From Pleurocapsa sp. MO_226.B13 (GTDB taxonomy: Bacteria; Cyanobacteriota; Cyanobacteriia; Cyanobacteriales; Xenococcaceae): 17,236 bases of DNA. The stretch is from contig JASJEI010000204.1 of the NCBI GenBank assembly GCA_030064795.1, positions 1 to 17,236 of the forward strand, read 5' to 3'. Position numbers and translations under genes: made by a program. Shown one piece after another: positions 1-6,132 of the stretch; the stretch's first letter is position 1; every line of letters starts with the position of its first letter. Under the pieces are notes generated by a model. The model ran no database searches. It was not told the DNA's origin and was given only the letters and a program-made list of their open reading frames with translations.

Positions 1-1
1 C

Positions 2-124
2 CTGATGTCATCGGCAGGGATTTTGGACAAAATTCCTCGGTCAGAGGAAAATTCGCGAGCAAAAACTCGTGAATTAGCTCGAGTTTTTGCTCAAATTGGA
101 AGTCACTTTGTTAACCCACCTTGA
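2..124 (+). CDS. C-terminal end of an unidentified protein (5' end outside window)
   Basis: Frame 2 is open from the window edge and reads 40 codons to a TGA at 122-124. The other two forward frames close earlier. The last residues include an Arg/Glu-rich amphipathic stretch (around SEENSRAKTRELARVFAQ) and the end HFVNPP. No family is recognised. It lies upstream of clpP on the same strand, but 314 bases separate its stop from the clpP start, so co-transcription is uncertain. A perfect 13-bp inverted repeat sits inside this reading frame. It could instead be non-coding sequence; the short length is the main limit. Confidence 0.4.
   Translation: MMSSAGILDKIPRSEENSRAKTRELARVFAQIGSHFVNPP
57..92. 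repeat. 13-bp perfect inverted repeat (stem-loop)
   Basis: GAGCAAAAACTCG at 57-69 is exactly complementary to CGAGTTTTTGCTC at 80-92, leaving a 10-base loop. It lies within the last codons of the partial upstream frame. No T-run follows on either strand, so it is not a typical intrinsic terminator. Confidence 0.6.
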
Positions 125-438
125 AAGGGCTGGTGTAGAGATTTCTGGTTTAAAATCTTTTCTATTTCCTCTTAATACAAGATTAGAGCTTCGGAACTAA
201 CAATTGATTCAACTTTCTTTAACCAGAAACTCTGACGTTTCCAGAGTTGGGAAGGCGAAAAACTCCTGAGATTTACTGCAACGACAAATACGAAATTCCT
301 CCCTATCGTAATAAATGAAGGTCGATCGCCTATCAACAACTCCCGCTCGGAAGAGTTGAAATGCTGAGGATAAAACAATCCTCAGAAAAATCGATTACCG
401 ATTACCCAACTATCCACTTCATTGGAGAACTTCACACC
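125..438. other. Intergenic region upstream of clpP
   Basis: These 314 bases contain no convincing gene. A 7-bp stem-loop (AACTCTG 228-234 with CAGAGTT 242-248) and the stronger 8-bp stem-loop at 364-385 are the structures seen. An in-frame ATG at 361 would extend ClpP at its N-terminus, but the added residues do not look like ClpP. No clear sigma70-type promoter with correct spacing was found. Confidence 0.5.
364..385 (+). promoter_or_regulatory. Stem-loop in the clpP leader
   Basis: CTGAGGAT (364-371) pairs perfectly with ATCCTCAG (378-385) around a six-base AAAACA loop, 53 bases before the chosen clpP start. It lacks a following T-run, so a leader structure or protein-binding site is more likely than a terminator. 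The function is inferred only from position. Confidence 0.4.
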
Positions 439-1050
439 ATGATTCCTACCGTAATTGAACAATCGGGTCGGGGGGAAAGAGCCTTCGACATTTACTCTCG
501 CTTACTGCGAGAGCGGATTATTTTCCTAGCAGAAACGGTTGAGCCTGAAATGGCCAACCGAATCGTGGCGCAAATGCTGTTTCTGGAGGCAGAAGACCCT
601 GAAAAAGACATTTACCTCTATATCAACTCGCCAGGTGGCGTGATTACGGCAGGGTTGGGCATTTATGACACGATGAACCATATTCGCCCAGATGTGTGTA
701 CGATTTGCTATGGCATGGCTGCTTCGATGGGAGCATTTTTACTCGGTGCGGGGGCGAAAGGCAAGCGTGGCAGTTTGCCTAGTTCGCGGATTATGATTCA
801 CCAGCCTTCAGCTGGGGCACAGGGGCAGGCGGTGGATATTGAGATTCAAGCTAAGGAAATCCTCTACCTGAAACGGCAACTGAATCAGCGGATGGCTGAC
901 TATACAGGGCAATCGCTGGAGCAGATTGAGCGAGACACCGAGCGCGATTTCTTTATGTCTGCCCAGGAAGCGGTGGCGTATGGCTTGATCGATCGGACGA
1001 TCGAGCGACCTCCTCTGCCGATTTACCCCGAACTGGCAACAGCTAGATAG
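439..1050 (+). CDS. clpP: ATP-dependent Clp protease proteolytic subunit, ClpP1-like
   Basis: Serine peptidase of family S14. It forms the double-ring proteolytic chamber that degrades proteins unfolded by ClpA/C/X-type ATPases in the cytosol. From the ATG at 439 the protein has 203 residues, the usual ClpP length. It opens [20 protein letters not shown], typical of cyanobacterial ClpP1. The catalytic triad is visible: Ser96 in GMAASMGAF, His121 in IMIHQP and Asp170 in TERDFF. The ATG at 361 would add 26 residues with no ClpP resemblance across a hairpin, whereas the 439 start has GGAG about 11 bases upstream. The oxyanion-loop region reads NSPGGVIT where many paralogs have NSPGGSV. The gene looks more G+C-rich than its neighbours. 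A stem-loop follows the stop. Family assignment is near certain; the paralog number is inferred from overall resemblance. Confidence 0.96.
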   Translation: MIPTVIEQSGRGERAFDIYSRLLRERIIFLAETVEPEMANRIVAQMLFLEAEDPEKDIYLYINSPGGVITAGLGIYDTMNHIRPDVCTICYGMAASMGAFLLGAGAKGKRGSLPSSRIMIHQPSAGAQGQAVDIEIQAKEILYLKRQLNQRMADYTGQSLEQIERDTERDFFMSAQEAVAYGLIDRTIERPPLPIYPELATAR

Positions 1051-1051
1051 G

Positions 1052-1073
1052 AGCTTTTCTTGCTCGAAAAGCT
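1052..1073 (+). terminator. Possible terminator stem-loop after clpP
   Basis: AGCTTTTC (1052-1059) pairs with GAAAAGCT (1066-1073) around a six-base loop, starting two bases after the clpP stop. There is no long T-run directly after the stem; a T-rich GCTTTT stretch follows at 1084-1089. It may instead be an mRNA-stabilising 3' structure. Confidence 0.45.
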
Positions 1074-1159
1074 TACTGTGTAGGCTTTTCAAAAAGCAAA
1101 ATTCGGCGATCGCACCTTAGCTAAATATTGAAGCTTCATAAAATTTGGAGAATAACGTA

Positions 1160-1447
1160 ATGATGATACAAAACAAACGACTACTTTCAATTGGAATTGG
1201 CTTGGGAGCTTTGATATTTGCTACTCAACGTCAGCTAACCTATACGGATACAAGTAATTCAGCTCACATTGTATCGAACGGACTTGGCTTAAATGGGCTT
1301 GGTATGAATGGAGCAGCCATCAATCAGTTGTCTGACTCCCCTGCTGACCATATCGCTCCTTCTCAAGTCCAAGCAACTCTGAATAACCAGACAGGGGGAA
1401 GGATTTCTACCCAGAATGGACAACTCATTTTTCGAGTGTCTGAGTAG
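1160..1447 (+). CDS. Small membrane-anchored or secreted protein with LNG-type repeat
   Basis: 95 residues from the ATG at 1160, chosen because GGAG (1147-1150) lies nine bases upstream; an in-frame TTG at 1145 would overlap that site. Residues 6-22 form one hydrophobic segment followed by a polar region, so it is probably exported or membrane-anchored. The middle holds an imperfect repeat, SNGLGLNGLGMNGAAINQL, and the C-terminal 40 residues are Asn/Gln/Ser-rich. The gene ends 34 bases before the ADYC-motif gene, which has its own ribosome site, so the two likely form an operon. Some ADYC-domain proteins carry short LNG/LQG repeats at their own N-terminus, which suggests a functional link with the next gene (from memory of the family, inference). 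No enzymatic motif is seen. Confidence 0.65.
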   Translation: MMIQNKRLLSIGIGLGALIFATQRQLTYTDTSNSAHIVSNGLGLNGLGMNGAAINQLSDSPADHIAPSQVQATLNNQTGGRISTQNGQLIFRVSE

Positions 1448-1481
1448 CCTTAACCACTGGCACCGTAATGAGGAATAAAGT

Positions 1482-2195
1482 ATGAAACGATTTCGCTGGA
1501 GCTTGTTCGCAGTCACGATGGGGGTAACGGCGATCGCCTGTTGGGAGCATTGGCGTAATTTCTCTCTAGCTCCCTCATCTGTTTTACAGGGAAAGGAGCT
1601 TGTTGGGGCAACCCTAACTAGCTTTGACGAACGAGGGCGATCGCTCAAACTCAAAATTGAGGATATACAGCCTGATTTTCAAGATAAAGACCGAGAAAGC
1701 TATCTCTATACCGTTATCTATTACAGTGCTACCGATAATAGTTGGTATCCTCTTTGTCAGCCCGATTCAGCAGGTATTAACCAAGCAATTCCCTTAACTG
1801 GACGTTGGGATCGAACAGGTGCATATATCGACGATCGCAGTATCACTTTTGCCTGTACCAATGGTGCTTTAGCTAAATGCGTGCGCTGGGGCTATAAACC
1901 CTGGAAAAGTATTAAGGGCGAATCATTGCGCGACTATCATCAAGCTTATACTCGCATGGTACGGGCAGACTATTGCGGTAACGGTATTGGACATACCAAA
2001 GACGGCACACCCATTGATGTTTACGATCGCCTGAGCATTCAGCAGCGCACTAAAAAAAGCGGGATGTCGTTTGAAGCAGCGTGGAATGTTGATGGAGCAG
2101 TATATCTCAATCGTACCCGTTTCCCAAAAGCGATCGCCAAATATTTGCTGTCGGAGTTGAAGCTAACAAAGAAATATTACCTAAATTTCCGATAA
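1482..2195 (+). CDS. ADYC-domain protein, exported
   Basis: 237 residues. AGGA at 1471-1474 gives a good ribosome site for the ATG at 1482. Residues 5-20 are hydrophobic and end in an Ala-Cys pair (TAIAC, Cys20), so the protein has a signal anchor or perhaps a weakly matching lipobox. Residues 33-62 (LQGKELVGATL, then GRSLKLKIEDI) resemble the start of ADYC-family proteins. The C-terminal half has the conserved features FACTNGALAKCVRWGYKPW (122-140) and RADYCGNGIGHTKDGTPIDV (161-180), the latter containing the ADYC motif. Cysteines at 92, 125, 133 and 165 suit disulphides in an extracytoplasmic protein. The family has no established biochemical function that I know of. It follows the small repeat protein at 1160 with a 34-base gap. 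Confidence 0.8.
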   Translation: MKRFRWSLFAVTMGVTAIACWEHWRNFSLAPSSVLQGKELVGATLTSFDERGRSLKLKIEDIQPDFQDKDRESYLYTVIYYSATDNSWYPLCQPDSAGINQAIPLTGRWDRTGAYIDDRSITFACTNGALAKCVRWGYKPWKSIKGESLRDYHQAYTRMVRADYCGNGIGHTKDGTPIDVYDRLSIQQRTKKSGMSFEAAWNVDGAVYLNRTRFPKAIAKYLLSELKLTKKYYLNFR

Positions 2196-2280
2196 ACAGC
2201 GATGATTTGCAGATTTAATAGAAAAAACATGAAACCATGAATCTAATTCGTTGGCAGATCTCGTCAATAAGGTAGTTAAC

Positions 2281-2364
2281 ATGGCAAAAAAACCACACTC
2301 TTTAATCAAACCTCAGAGATTACGCGATTTAATACGCTTAAAATATAGATTAACTTCAAAGTAA
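2281..2364 (+). CDS. Possible 27-residue leader ORF before an acetyltransferase
   Basis: ATG at 2281 follows a TAAGG at 2268-2272 with eight-base spacing. It encodes 27 residues rich in Lys, Arg and Leu (about nine basic residues), ending three bases before the acetyltransferase ATG at 2368, which has no Shine-Dalgarno of its own. That layout would suit translational coupling. It could also be chance or a gene remnant; nothing is recognised in the peptide. Confidence 0.3.
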   Translation: MAKKPHSLIKPQRLRDLIRLKYRLTSK

Positions 2365-2367
2365 GCT

Positions 2368-2850
2368 ATGCAAATTAAACCATACGCCTCCCACCACAGA
2401 GATGCCATTGTTCGTCTTTCCCTGAGAGCCTGGACTCCTGTTTTTGATTCGATTCAGAAAGTGATGGACGCTGATGTGTACCAGGCATTCTATCCAGATA
2501 ATAATTGGCGTGTGAAGCAGCAAAAAGCTGTTGAGGATGTCTGCGCTGCGTCAGATACAAATGTCTGGGTGGCAATTAAAACTGATGCAACTGTGGGCTT
2601 TATAGCTGTCAAATTACACTCAGAGGATAGCATGGGTGAAATATATATGGTTGCTGTCGATCCAGATTTTCAAGGTCACGGCATTGGCACTGCTCTGATA
2701 GAATTCGCTCTTACTTGGATGAAAGAGGCTGGGATGTCTATTGCTATGGTTGATACGGGAGGCGATCGCGGTCATGCACCAGCACGTCACACCTATGAAA
2801 AAGAGGGCTTCGGGCTGTTACCAATCGCCAGATACTTTAAAAAGCTCTAG
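2368..2850 (+). CDS. GNAT-family N-acetyltransferase
   Basis: 160 residues, a typical single-domain GNAT. These enzymes transfer an acetyl group from acetyl-CoA to an amine of a small molecule or protein. The acetyl-CoA-binding motif A is clear at residues 96-110 (VAVDPDFQGHGIGTAL region), preceded by the strand GEIYMV. Motif B follows around residues 135-150 (ARHTYEKEGFG), with the usual Tyr in the YEKEGF turn. The N-terminal MQIKPYASHHRDAIVRLSLRAW matches the start of the fold. The substrate cannot be told. There is no ribosome-binding site just before the ATG; a possible short upstream ORF ends three bases earlier. The next intact gene is 340 bases downstream. Confidence 0.88.
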   Translation: MQIKPYASHHRDAIVRLSLRAWTPVFDSIQKVMDADVYQAFYPDNNWRVKQQKAVEDVCAASDTNVWVAIKTDATVGFIAVKLHSEDSMGEIYMVAVDPDFQGHGIGTALIEFALTWMKEAGMSIAMVDTGGDRGHAPARHTYEKEGFGLLPIARYFKKL

Positions 2851-2896
2851 ATAGGCGAGGATTAAAAATCAATATTGAAATTGTTGCACTCGTACT

Positions 2897-3164
2897 GTGC
2901 CGATCGCGCAAAAACTTACAGAAGTAACTGGAAAACTTAAACTGCCCCCTGAGATATCTATCTTAAAAAGATTAACTAGACAAAAGAATTATTCCCTAGA
3001 AATTCCCGAAGCCAAATTAAATTGAAATTATCCAGAAAATTGAGGTAAGAAACCGTGAAATTTACCATTTTACTATTGGTTCTCGTAGAGATCTTCAACC
3101 TTTTCTAGCTTTGGGGAGAGGCTTAAGGCGGCACTCCGCGATCGCTCCTCAAGATTTCCCTTGA
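2897..3164 (+). pseudogene. Possible decayed gene fragment
   Basis: Between the acetyltransferase and the GrpB gene, two short frames look like one broken reading frame. One runs from a GTG at 2897 to a TGA at 3023-3025 (42 residues, ending SLEIPEAKLN). A shifted frame starts about 3023 (IEIIQKIEVRNREIYHFTIG) and runs to a TGA at 3162-3164. Joining them needs a single frameshift near 3020. No family is recognised and both parts are short, so this may be ordinary intergenic sequence. Confidence 0.22.
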
Positions 3165-3190
3165 ATCCGATCGAATTGAACTTGCTCGAG

Positions 3191-3724
3191 ATGTTAGTAG
3201 AAGTTGTCCCCTATAATCCGCAATGGAAAAAAGCATTTGAGGCTGAGTCTCAGCAAATAGCAAAAGCTCTAGCCACAAATCTAGTAGTTGTTCATCATAT
3301 TGGTAGCACTGCTATTCCCCACATTTACGCTAAACCAATTATAGATTTCTTAATAGAAGTTAAGGATATTAATTTGGTAACAGAACAAACTCCAGCAATG
3401 GTAGCATTGGGTTATGAAGCAATGGGAGAATATGGACTTGTTGGTCGTCGCTACTTCCGCAAAGAAGATCCACCAGGTATTAGAACTCATAACGTTCACA
3501 TCTACGAAATTTATTCTCCAGAAATAGAACGCCATCTTGCATTTCGAGACTATATGATTGCTCATCCTGAAGAGGCAGAACAATATAGTCAAGTAAAACA
3601 AGAATTAGCCCAAAAATATCCTCAAGATATTGAAGGTTACATGGATGGCAAAGATGAGTATGTCAAAAGAATAGAAAGAAAAGCGATTCAATGGCAGAAA
3701 TTGAGAACTTCACTCAATACATAA
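3191..3724 (+). CDS. GrpB family (UPF0157) protein, nucleotidyltransferase-like
   Basis: 177 residues from the ATG at 3191. An in-frame TTG at 3161 would add ten residues; the ATG is preferred because family members begin close to the VEVVPYNPQWKKAFEAE segment seen here at residues 3-19. The signature HIGSTAIPHIYAKPIIDFLI (residues 36-55) matches the GS..IPG...KP.ID motif of the family, which shares the nucleotidyltransferase fold. The later segment HNVHIYE, with HLAFRDYM downstream, is also typical. The biochemical role of most members is unknown, and some are fused to CoaE. It stands alone here with no close partner, and no strong ribosome site is visible. Confidence 0.88.
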   Translation: MLVEVVPYNPQWKKAFEAESQQIAKALATNLVVVHHIGSTAIPHIYAKPIIDFLIEVKDINLVTEQTPAMVALGYEAMGEYGLVGRRYFRKEDPPGIRTHNVHIYEIYSPEIERHLAFRDYMIAHPEEAEQYSQVKQELAQKYPQDIEGYMDGKDEYVKRIERKAIQWQKLRTSLNT

Positions 3725-3961
3725 CAAGTTTAATTCTCGCTCGCTTTTTAGTTTGATAGCAACGCCTCAAAATTCAATCTAGCTCCAAAATTATTCAATT
3801 ATGACCACAACCAGATTAGATCCAATTTTTGGCATGGTCTCGGTTAAGTTTTTTGCTCTTGCTCATGGATAAACAGAATCGCTCGATTGACTGTCTCTTA
3901 TCAGTTTCACACGATTTCTAATTCCTCTTGACTTTTTCCTAATTTCCTTAACTTGTGACCA

Positions 3962-4096
3962 ATGCGTCTGGGTAGTTATAAATCTCTGCGCTGGTTATTG
4001 GTCTGGTTGTTTATTGCGATTTGGTATGTGGGGATAAGCTTAGACGCATTTACATTGCACTTTGAAATCCTCAAACGCCTTATGGAGAAGGAATAG
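3962..4096 (+). CDS. Small one-helix membrane ORF upstream of the MscS-type channel
   Basis: 44 residues from an ATG at 3962. Residues 9-30 (RWLLVWLFIAIWYVGISLDAF) form one predicted transmembrane helix, with basic residues before it and LKRLMEKE after it. It ends 14 bases before the channel's GTG start on the same strand. Codons 25-29 coincide with the left arm of a perfect 15-bp inverted repeat whose right arm covers the channel start. It may be a leader peptide, a small partner protein, or a relic of a longer channel N-terminus. No good ribosome-binding site is seen. Confidence 0.4.
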   Translation: MRLGSYKSLRWLLVWLFIAIWYVGISLDAFTLHFEILKRLMEKE

Positions 4097-4126
4097 AATA
4101 GGTAACTTTAGTGCGTCTAAGCTTAT
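4034..4126 (+). promoter_or_regulatory. 15-bp inverted repeat overlapping the mscS-type start codon
   Basis: ATAAGCTTAGACGCA at 4034-4048 is the exact reverse complement of TGCGTCTAAGCTTAT at 4112-4126. The right arm includes the last two bases of the GTG start at 4111 and the next codons. The left arm lies inside the upstream 44-codon ORF, and the ribosome site near 4099-4103 lies in the 63-base loop. Folding would hide the start codon, and a ribosome on the upstream ORF would open it. The regulatory role is inference. Confidence 0.5.
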
Positions 4127-5028
4127 ATACCATTACGACTCGTTTGCCGATATTAATGCGCTGGAGTGAAGCTGTAGTATCTCAACCGCTACAGTTATTA
4201 GCGGTTTGGTTTGCTGTCAGCTTATTGTTAGAGATTAGTAAAACCTTTGTTCAACGCTCCATAAATGCTTGGAAAGACAATCCTTATATATCTTTTGGCG
4301 AATCACAGCGTAAATCTTTGCGGTTAACAACCATTGCTACAGCCTTAAAAGGATTTATGACCTTTGTTTCGATTTTACTAGGCGTTCTTCTGACTTTGGC
4401 ATTGTTTAATATTTCCGCTGGTTCGATTTTGGCAGGGGGTGCGGTAATTGGTTTGGCAATCTCTTTTGGTACACAAAGTCTGGTAAAAGATGTGGTTAAT
4501 GGTTGCTTGATTATCTTAGAAGATCGTTTTGCAGTGGGAGATGTGATCGTCATCAATGGCATGGATGGTTTTGTCGAAGATTTTAATCTCCGTCTGACTC
4601 AACTACGTAACCCCGAAGGACAGCTAATTACTATTCCCAACAGTGCGATCGCTGAAGTGAGAAATTTAACCCGTCTTTGGTCGCGAGTTGATTTTACTAT
4701 CGAAGTGGCTTACGAAAACGATCCCGATAAGGTATTAGCAGTACTGGAGTCGGTAGCCCAATCAATGTATCATAGCCCCGAATGGCAAGATAAACTTCCC
4801 GAACCGCCTGAAATTTTAGGGATCGAGAATTTGTCCCATACAGGAATGTTAGTTAGAGTTTGGATTAAAACTGCACCCCTACAACAATGGCTAGTAGGTA
4901 GAGAGTATCGTCTGCGAGTCCGCCGGGTCTTTGCACAGCACAATATAGTTATTGGTAGACCACAGTGGATAAGTTATAGCGCGACTTTAAATGGAAGCGA
5001 GTCAGATAACTTACCTTCTCAAAACTGA
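4111..5028 (+). CDS. MscS-family mechanosensitive ion channel
   Basis: 305 residues. Channels of this family open under membrane tension to release ions during hypo-osmotic shock. Predicted helices lie at about 26-45, 76-99 and 102-135. The pore and start of the beta domain are clear in GLAISFGTQSLVKDVVNG (114-131) followed by EDRFAVGDVIVI (137-148). The beta domain shows LRLTQLRNPEGQLITIPNS and NLTRLWSRVDFTIEV. The start is a GTG at 4111 with AATAGG about eight bases upstream; an in-frame TAG at 4099 excludes longer versions. The order of helices and the compact C-terminal domain match the small cyanobacterial/YkuT-type members. The start codon lies in one arm of a long inverted repeat. A short hairpin (CGATC/GATCG near 5035-5049) follows the gene. 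Confidence 0.93.
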   Translation: MRLSLYTITTRLPILMRWSEAVVSQPLQLLAVWFAVSLLLEISKTFVQRSINAWKDNPYISFGESQRKSLRLTTIATALKGFMTFVSILLGVLLTLALFNISAGSILAGGAVIGLAISFGTQSLVKDVVNGCLIILEDRFAVGDVIVINGMDGFVEDFNLRLTQLRNPEGQLITIPNSAIAEVRNLTRLWSRVDFTIEVAYENDPDKVLAVLESVAQSMYHSPEWQDKLPEPPEILGIENLSHTGMLVRVWIKTAPLQQWLVGREYRLRVRRVFAQHNIVIGRPQWISYSATLNGSESDNLPSQN

Positions 5029-5051
5029 ATCGAGCGATCGTAAAGATCGTC

Positions 5052-5080
5052 TTGAAATTATTTTAGAAATTTACTACTAT
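5052..5080 (+). promoter_or_regulatory. Promoter of the tetR-type operon
   Basis: TTGAAA at 5052-5057 and TACTAT at 5075-5080 are separated by 17 bases, the ideal sigma70 spacing. Transcription would begin near 5087, about 20 bases before the regulator's ATG. The -10 box overlaps the palindrome at 5079-5091, which fits repression by the regulator encoded next. Confidence 0.6.
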
Positions 5081-5109
5081 AACAGTGTTATTTAAAAAAA
5101 CGCTGTTAT
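5079..5109 (+). promoter_or_regulatory. Likely autoregulatory operator of the TetR-type repressor
   Basis: ATAACAGTGTTAT (5079-5091) is a perfect 13-base palindrome with a single central base. A further half-site, CTGTTAT (5103-5109), is the exact complement of ATAACAG (5079-5085) and runs into the ATG at 5108. The sites cover the -10 box, the probable transcription start and the start codon. Position next to a tetR-type gene suggests self-repression; the binding itself is inferred. Confidence 0.6.
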
Positions 5110-5746
5110 GAAGACTAACAAGGTTACAAATTTTCGTCTGGCTCAGGAACAGCATCAGCAAAAGCTACGCCAAGGAATTTTGGATGATGCCAGTAGTCTT
5201 CTCGTGCAAGAAGGTGCAAACGCTTTAACCATGCGTCGCATTGCCGATCTGGTGGGATGCTCGACTACAGTTCTTTACACTATGTTTGGCAACAAACAGG
5301 GATTGGTAGATGAACTTTATCTGAGGGGTTTTGATATCCTACAGCAATCTTTGGAAGCAGTTTCTCATCCAGGTGACTCAGAAGAATATATTTATGCCCT
5401 GTGTCTTGCCTACCGAGATTTTGCCCTAGCCAACCCGACTTACTACTCAATAATGTTTCTCAAAGTGATTCCTGAATACACTCCTAGCGAAGCTAACTTA
5501 AAATTAGGTCAATCGAGTATCGAACTTTTAGTCCAGGCTATTCAAAATTGCATTACTGATGAACAGCTAGCTGAAGACGAAGCTTGGGAAATTGCTCGTA
5601 TGATTTGGGCAACAGTTCACGGTCACGTCGGGTTGGAACTCACGGGTTACGCTAACTATTCAAAAGTATCATCACAACAAATGTTGGAGCGAGCTTTGCG
5701 GGCATTAGTAAACAACTTGTTAGCAATGAGAAATCAAGACCAATGA
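5108..5746 (+). CDS. TetR/AcrR-family transcriptional regulator with WHG-type C-terminal domain
   Basis: 212 residues. The N-terminal DNA-binding domain is seen at residues 20-71: helix 1 LRQGILDDASSLLVQEG, then ALTMRRIADLVGCSTTVLYTMFGNKQGLVDEL, which is the classic TetR helix-turn-helix with the YxxFxxKxxL signature. The C-terminal ligand/dimer domain contains MIWATVHGHVGLEL (165-178), the mark of the WHG (TetR_C) type. No Shine-Dalgarno precedes the ATG and the predicted leader is only about 20 bases, so initiation may not depend on one. The stop overlaps the next ATG (ATGA at 5743-5746), so the regulator and the transporter are translationally linked. It probably represses its own operon of transporter and glycosyltransferase, released by a small ligand (inference). 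Confidence 0.92.
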   Translation: MKTNKVTNFRLAQEQHQQKLRQGILDDASSLLVQEGANALTMRRIADLVGCSTTVLYTMFGNKQGLVDELYLRGFDILQQSLEAVSHPGDSEEYIYALCLAYRDFALANPTYYSIMFLKVIPEYTPSEANLKLGQSSIELLVQAIQNCITDEQLAEDEAWEIARMIWATVHGHVGLELTGYANYSKVSSQQMLERALRALVNNLLAMRNQDQ

Positions 5747-6096
5747 TTCGATTTTTGCAACAATCTTGGTTGCTGGTCTTTCTGTCTGCATTTTGTAACG
5801 GTATTGGCACGACACTTCTCAAACAATCGCGTTTAGCGACTAATAATTCTAACTTTCTTAAAAGCCTCGCTTCTTTTTGGTTTATCGGCGCACTTGCAGT
5901 TTACAGCACGGGTATGCTTTTGGGAACTAAAGCACTAGAGAAACTTCCTGTTGCTGTTGTGACTCCTGTATCTCAAGGTATGTCGTTCCTGATAATTGCG
6001 TTCTTATCTTATTGGTTATTTAACGAGCGTTTGACAGTCAATCAAATTATGGCAACGGGTTTTATTTTTACGGGAATTATTTTGATGACCCGTTGA
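5743..6096 (+). CDS. SMR/EamA-like four-helix transporter
   Basis: 117 residues with four predicted membrane helices (about 8-27, 44-64, 70-93, 97-116), the size and layout of small multidrug resistance and half-EamA proteins. Resemblance to the EmrE fold is clear: IGTTLLKQS (21-29) aligns with EmrE IGTTLMKFS, and helices 3-4 include LPVAVVTPVSQG and LFNERLTVNQIMATGFIFTGIIL, with the conserved Glu of the xFxE turn. The membrane-embedded Glu14 essential for proton-coupled drug export in EmrE is replaced here by Asn19, so classic drug/H+ antiport is unlikely. ArnE/ArnF-type lipid-linked sugar flippases are similar small proteins. It overlaps the tetR-type stop by four bases and precedes a glycosyltransferase by 36 bases, so it probably handles that enzyme's substrate or product (inference). 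Confidence 0.85.
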   Translation: MIRFLQQSWLLVFLSAFCNGIGTTLLKQSRLATNNSNFLKSLASFWFIGALAVYSTGMLLGTKALEKLPVAVVTPVSQGMSFLIIAFLSYWLFNERLTVNQIMATGFIFTGIILMTR

Positions 6097-6132
6097 TGTT
6101 TGTATCTAGAGATTATTCAGGAGAACAAAAAC

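Noticed and set aside
1145..1159. TTG start extending the small LNG-repeat protein by five residues
   Set aside because: The TTG overlaps the GGAG that serves the ATG at 1160, so it cannot be the start used with that site.
3801..3872. 23-codon frame between the GrpB gene and the MscS-type gene
   Set aside because: No ribosome site, no recognisable sequence, and length expected by chance.
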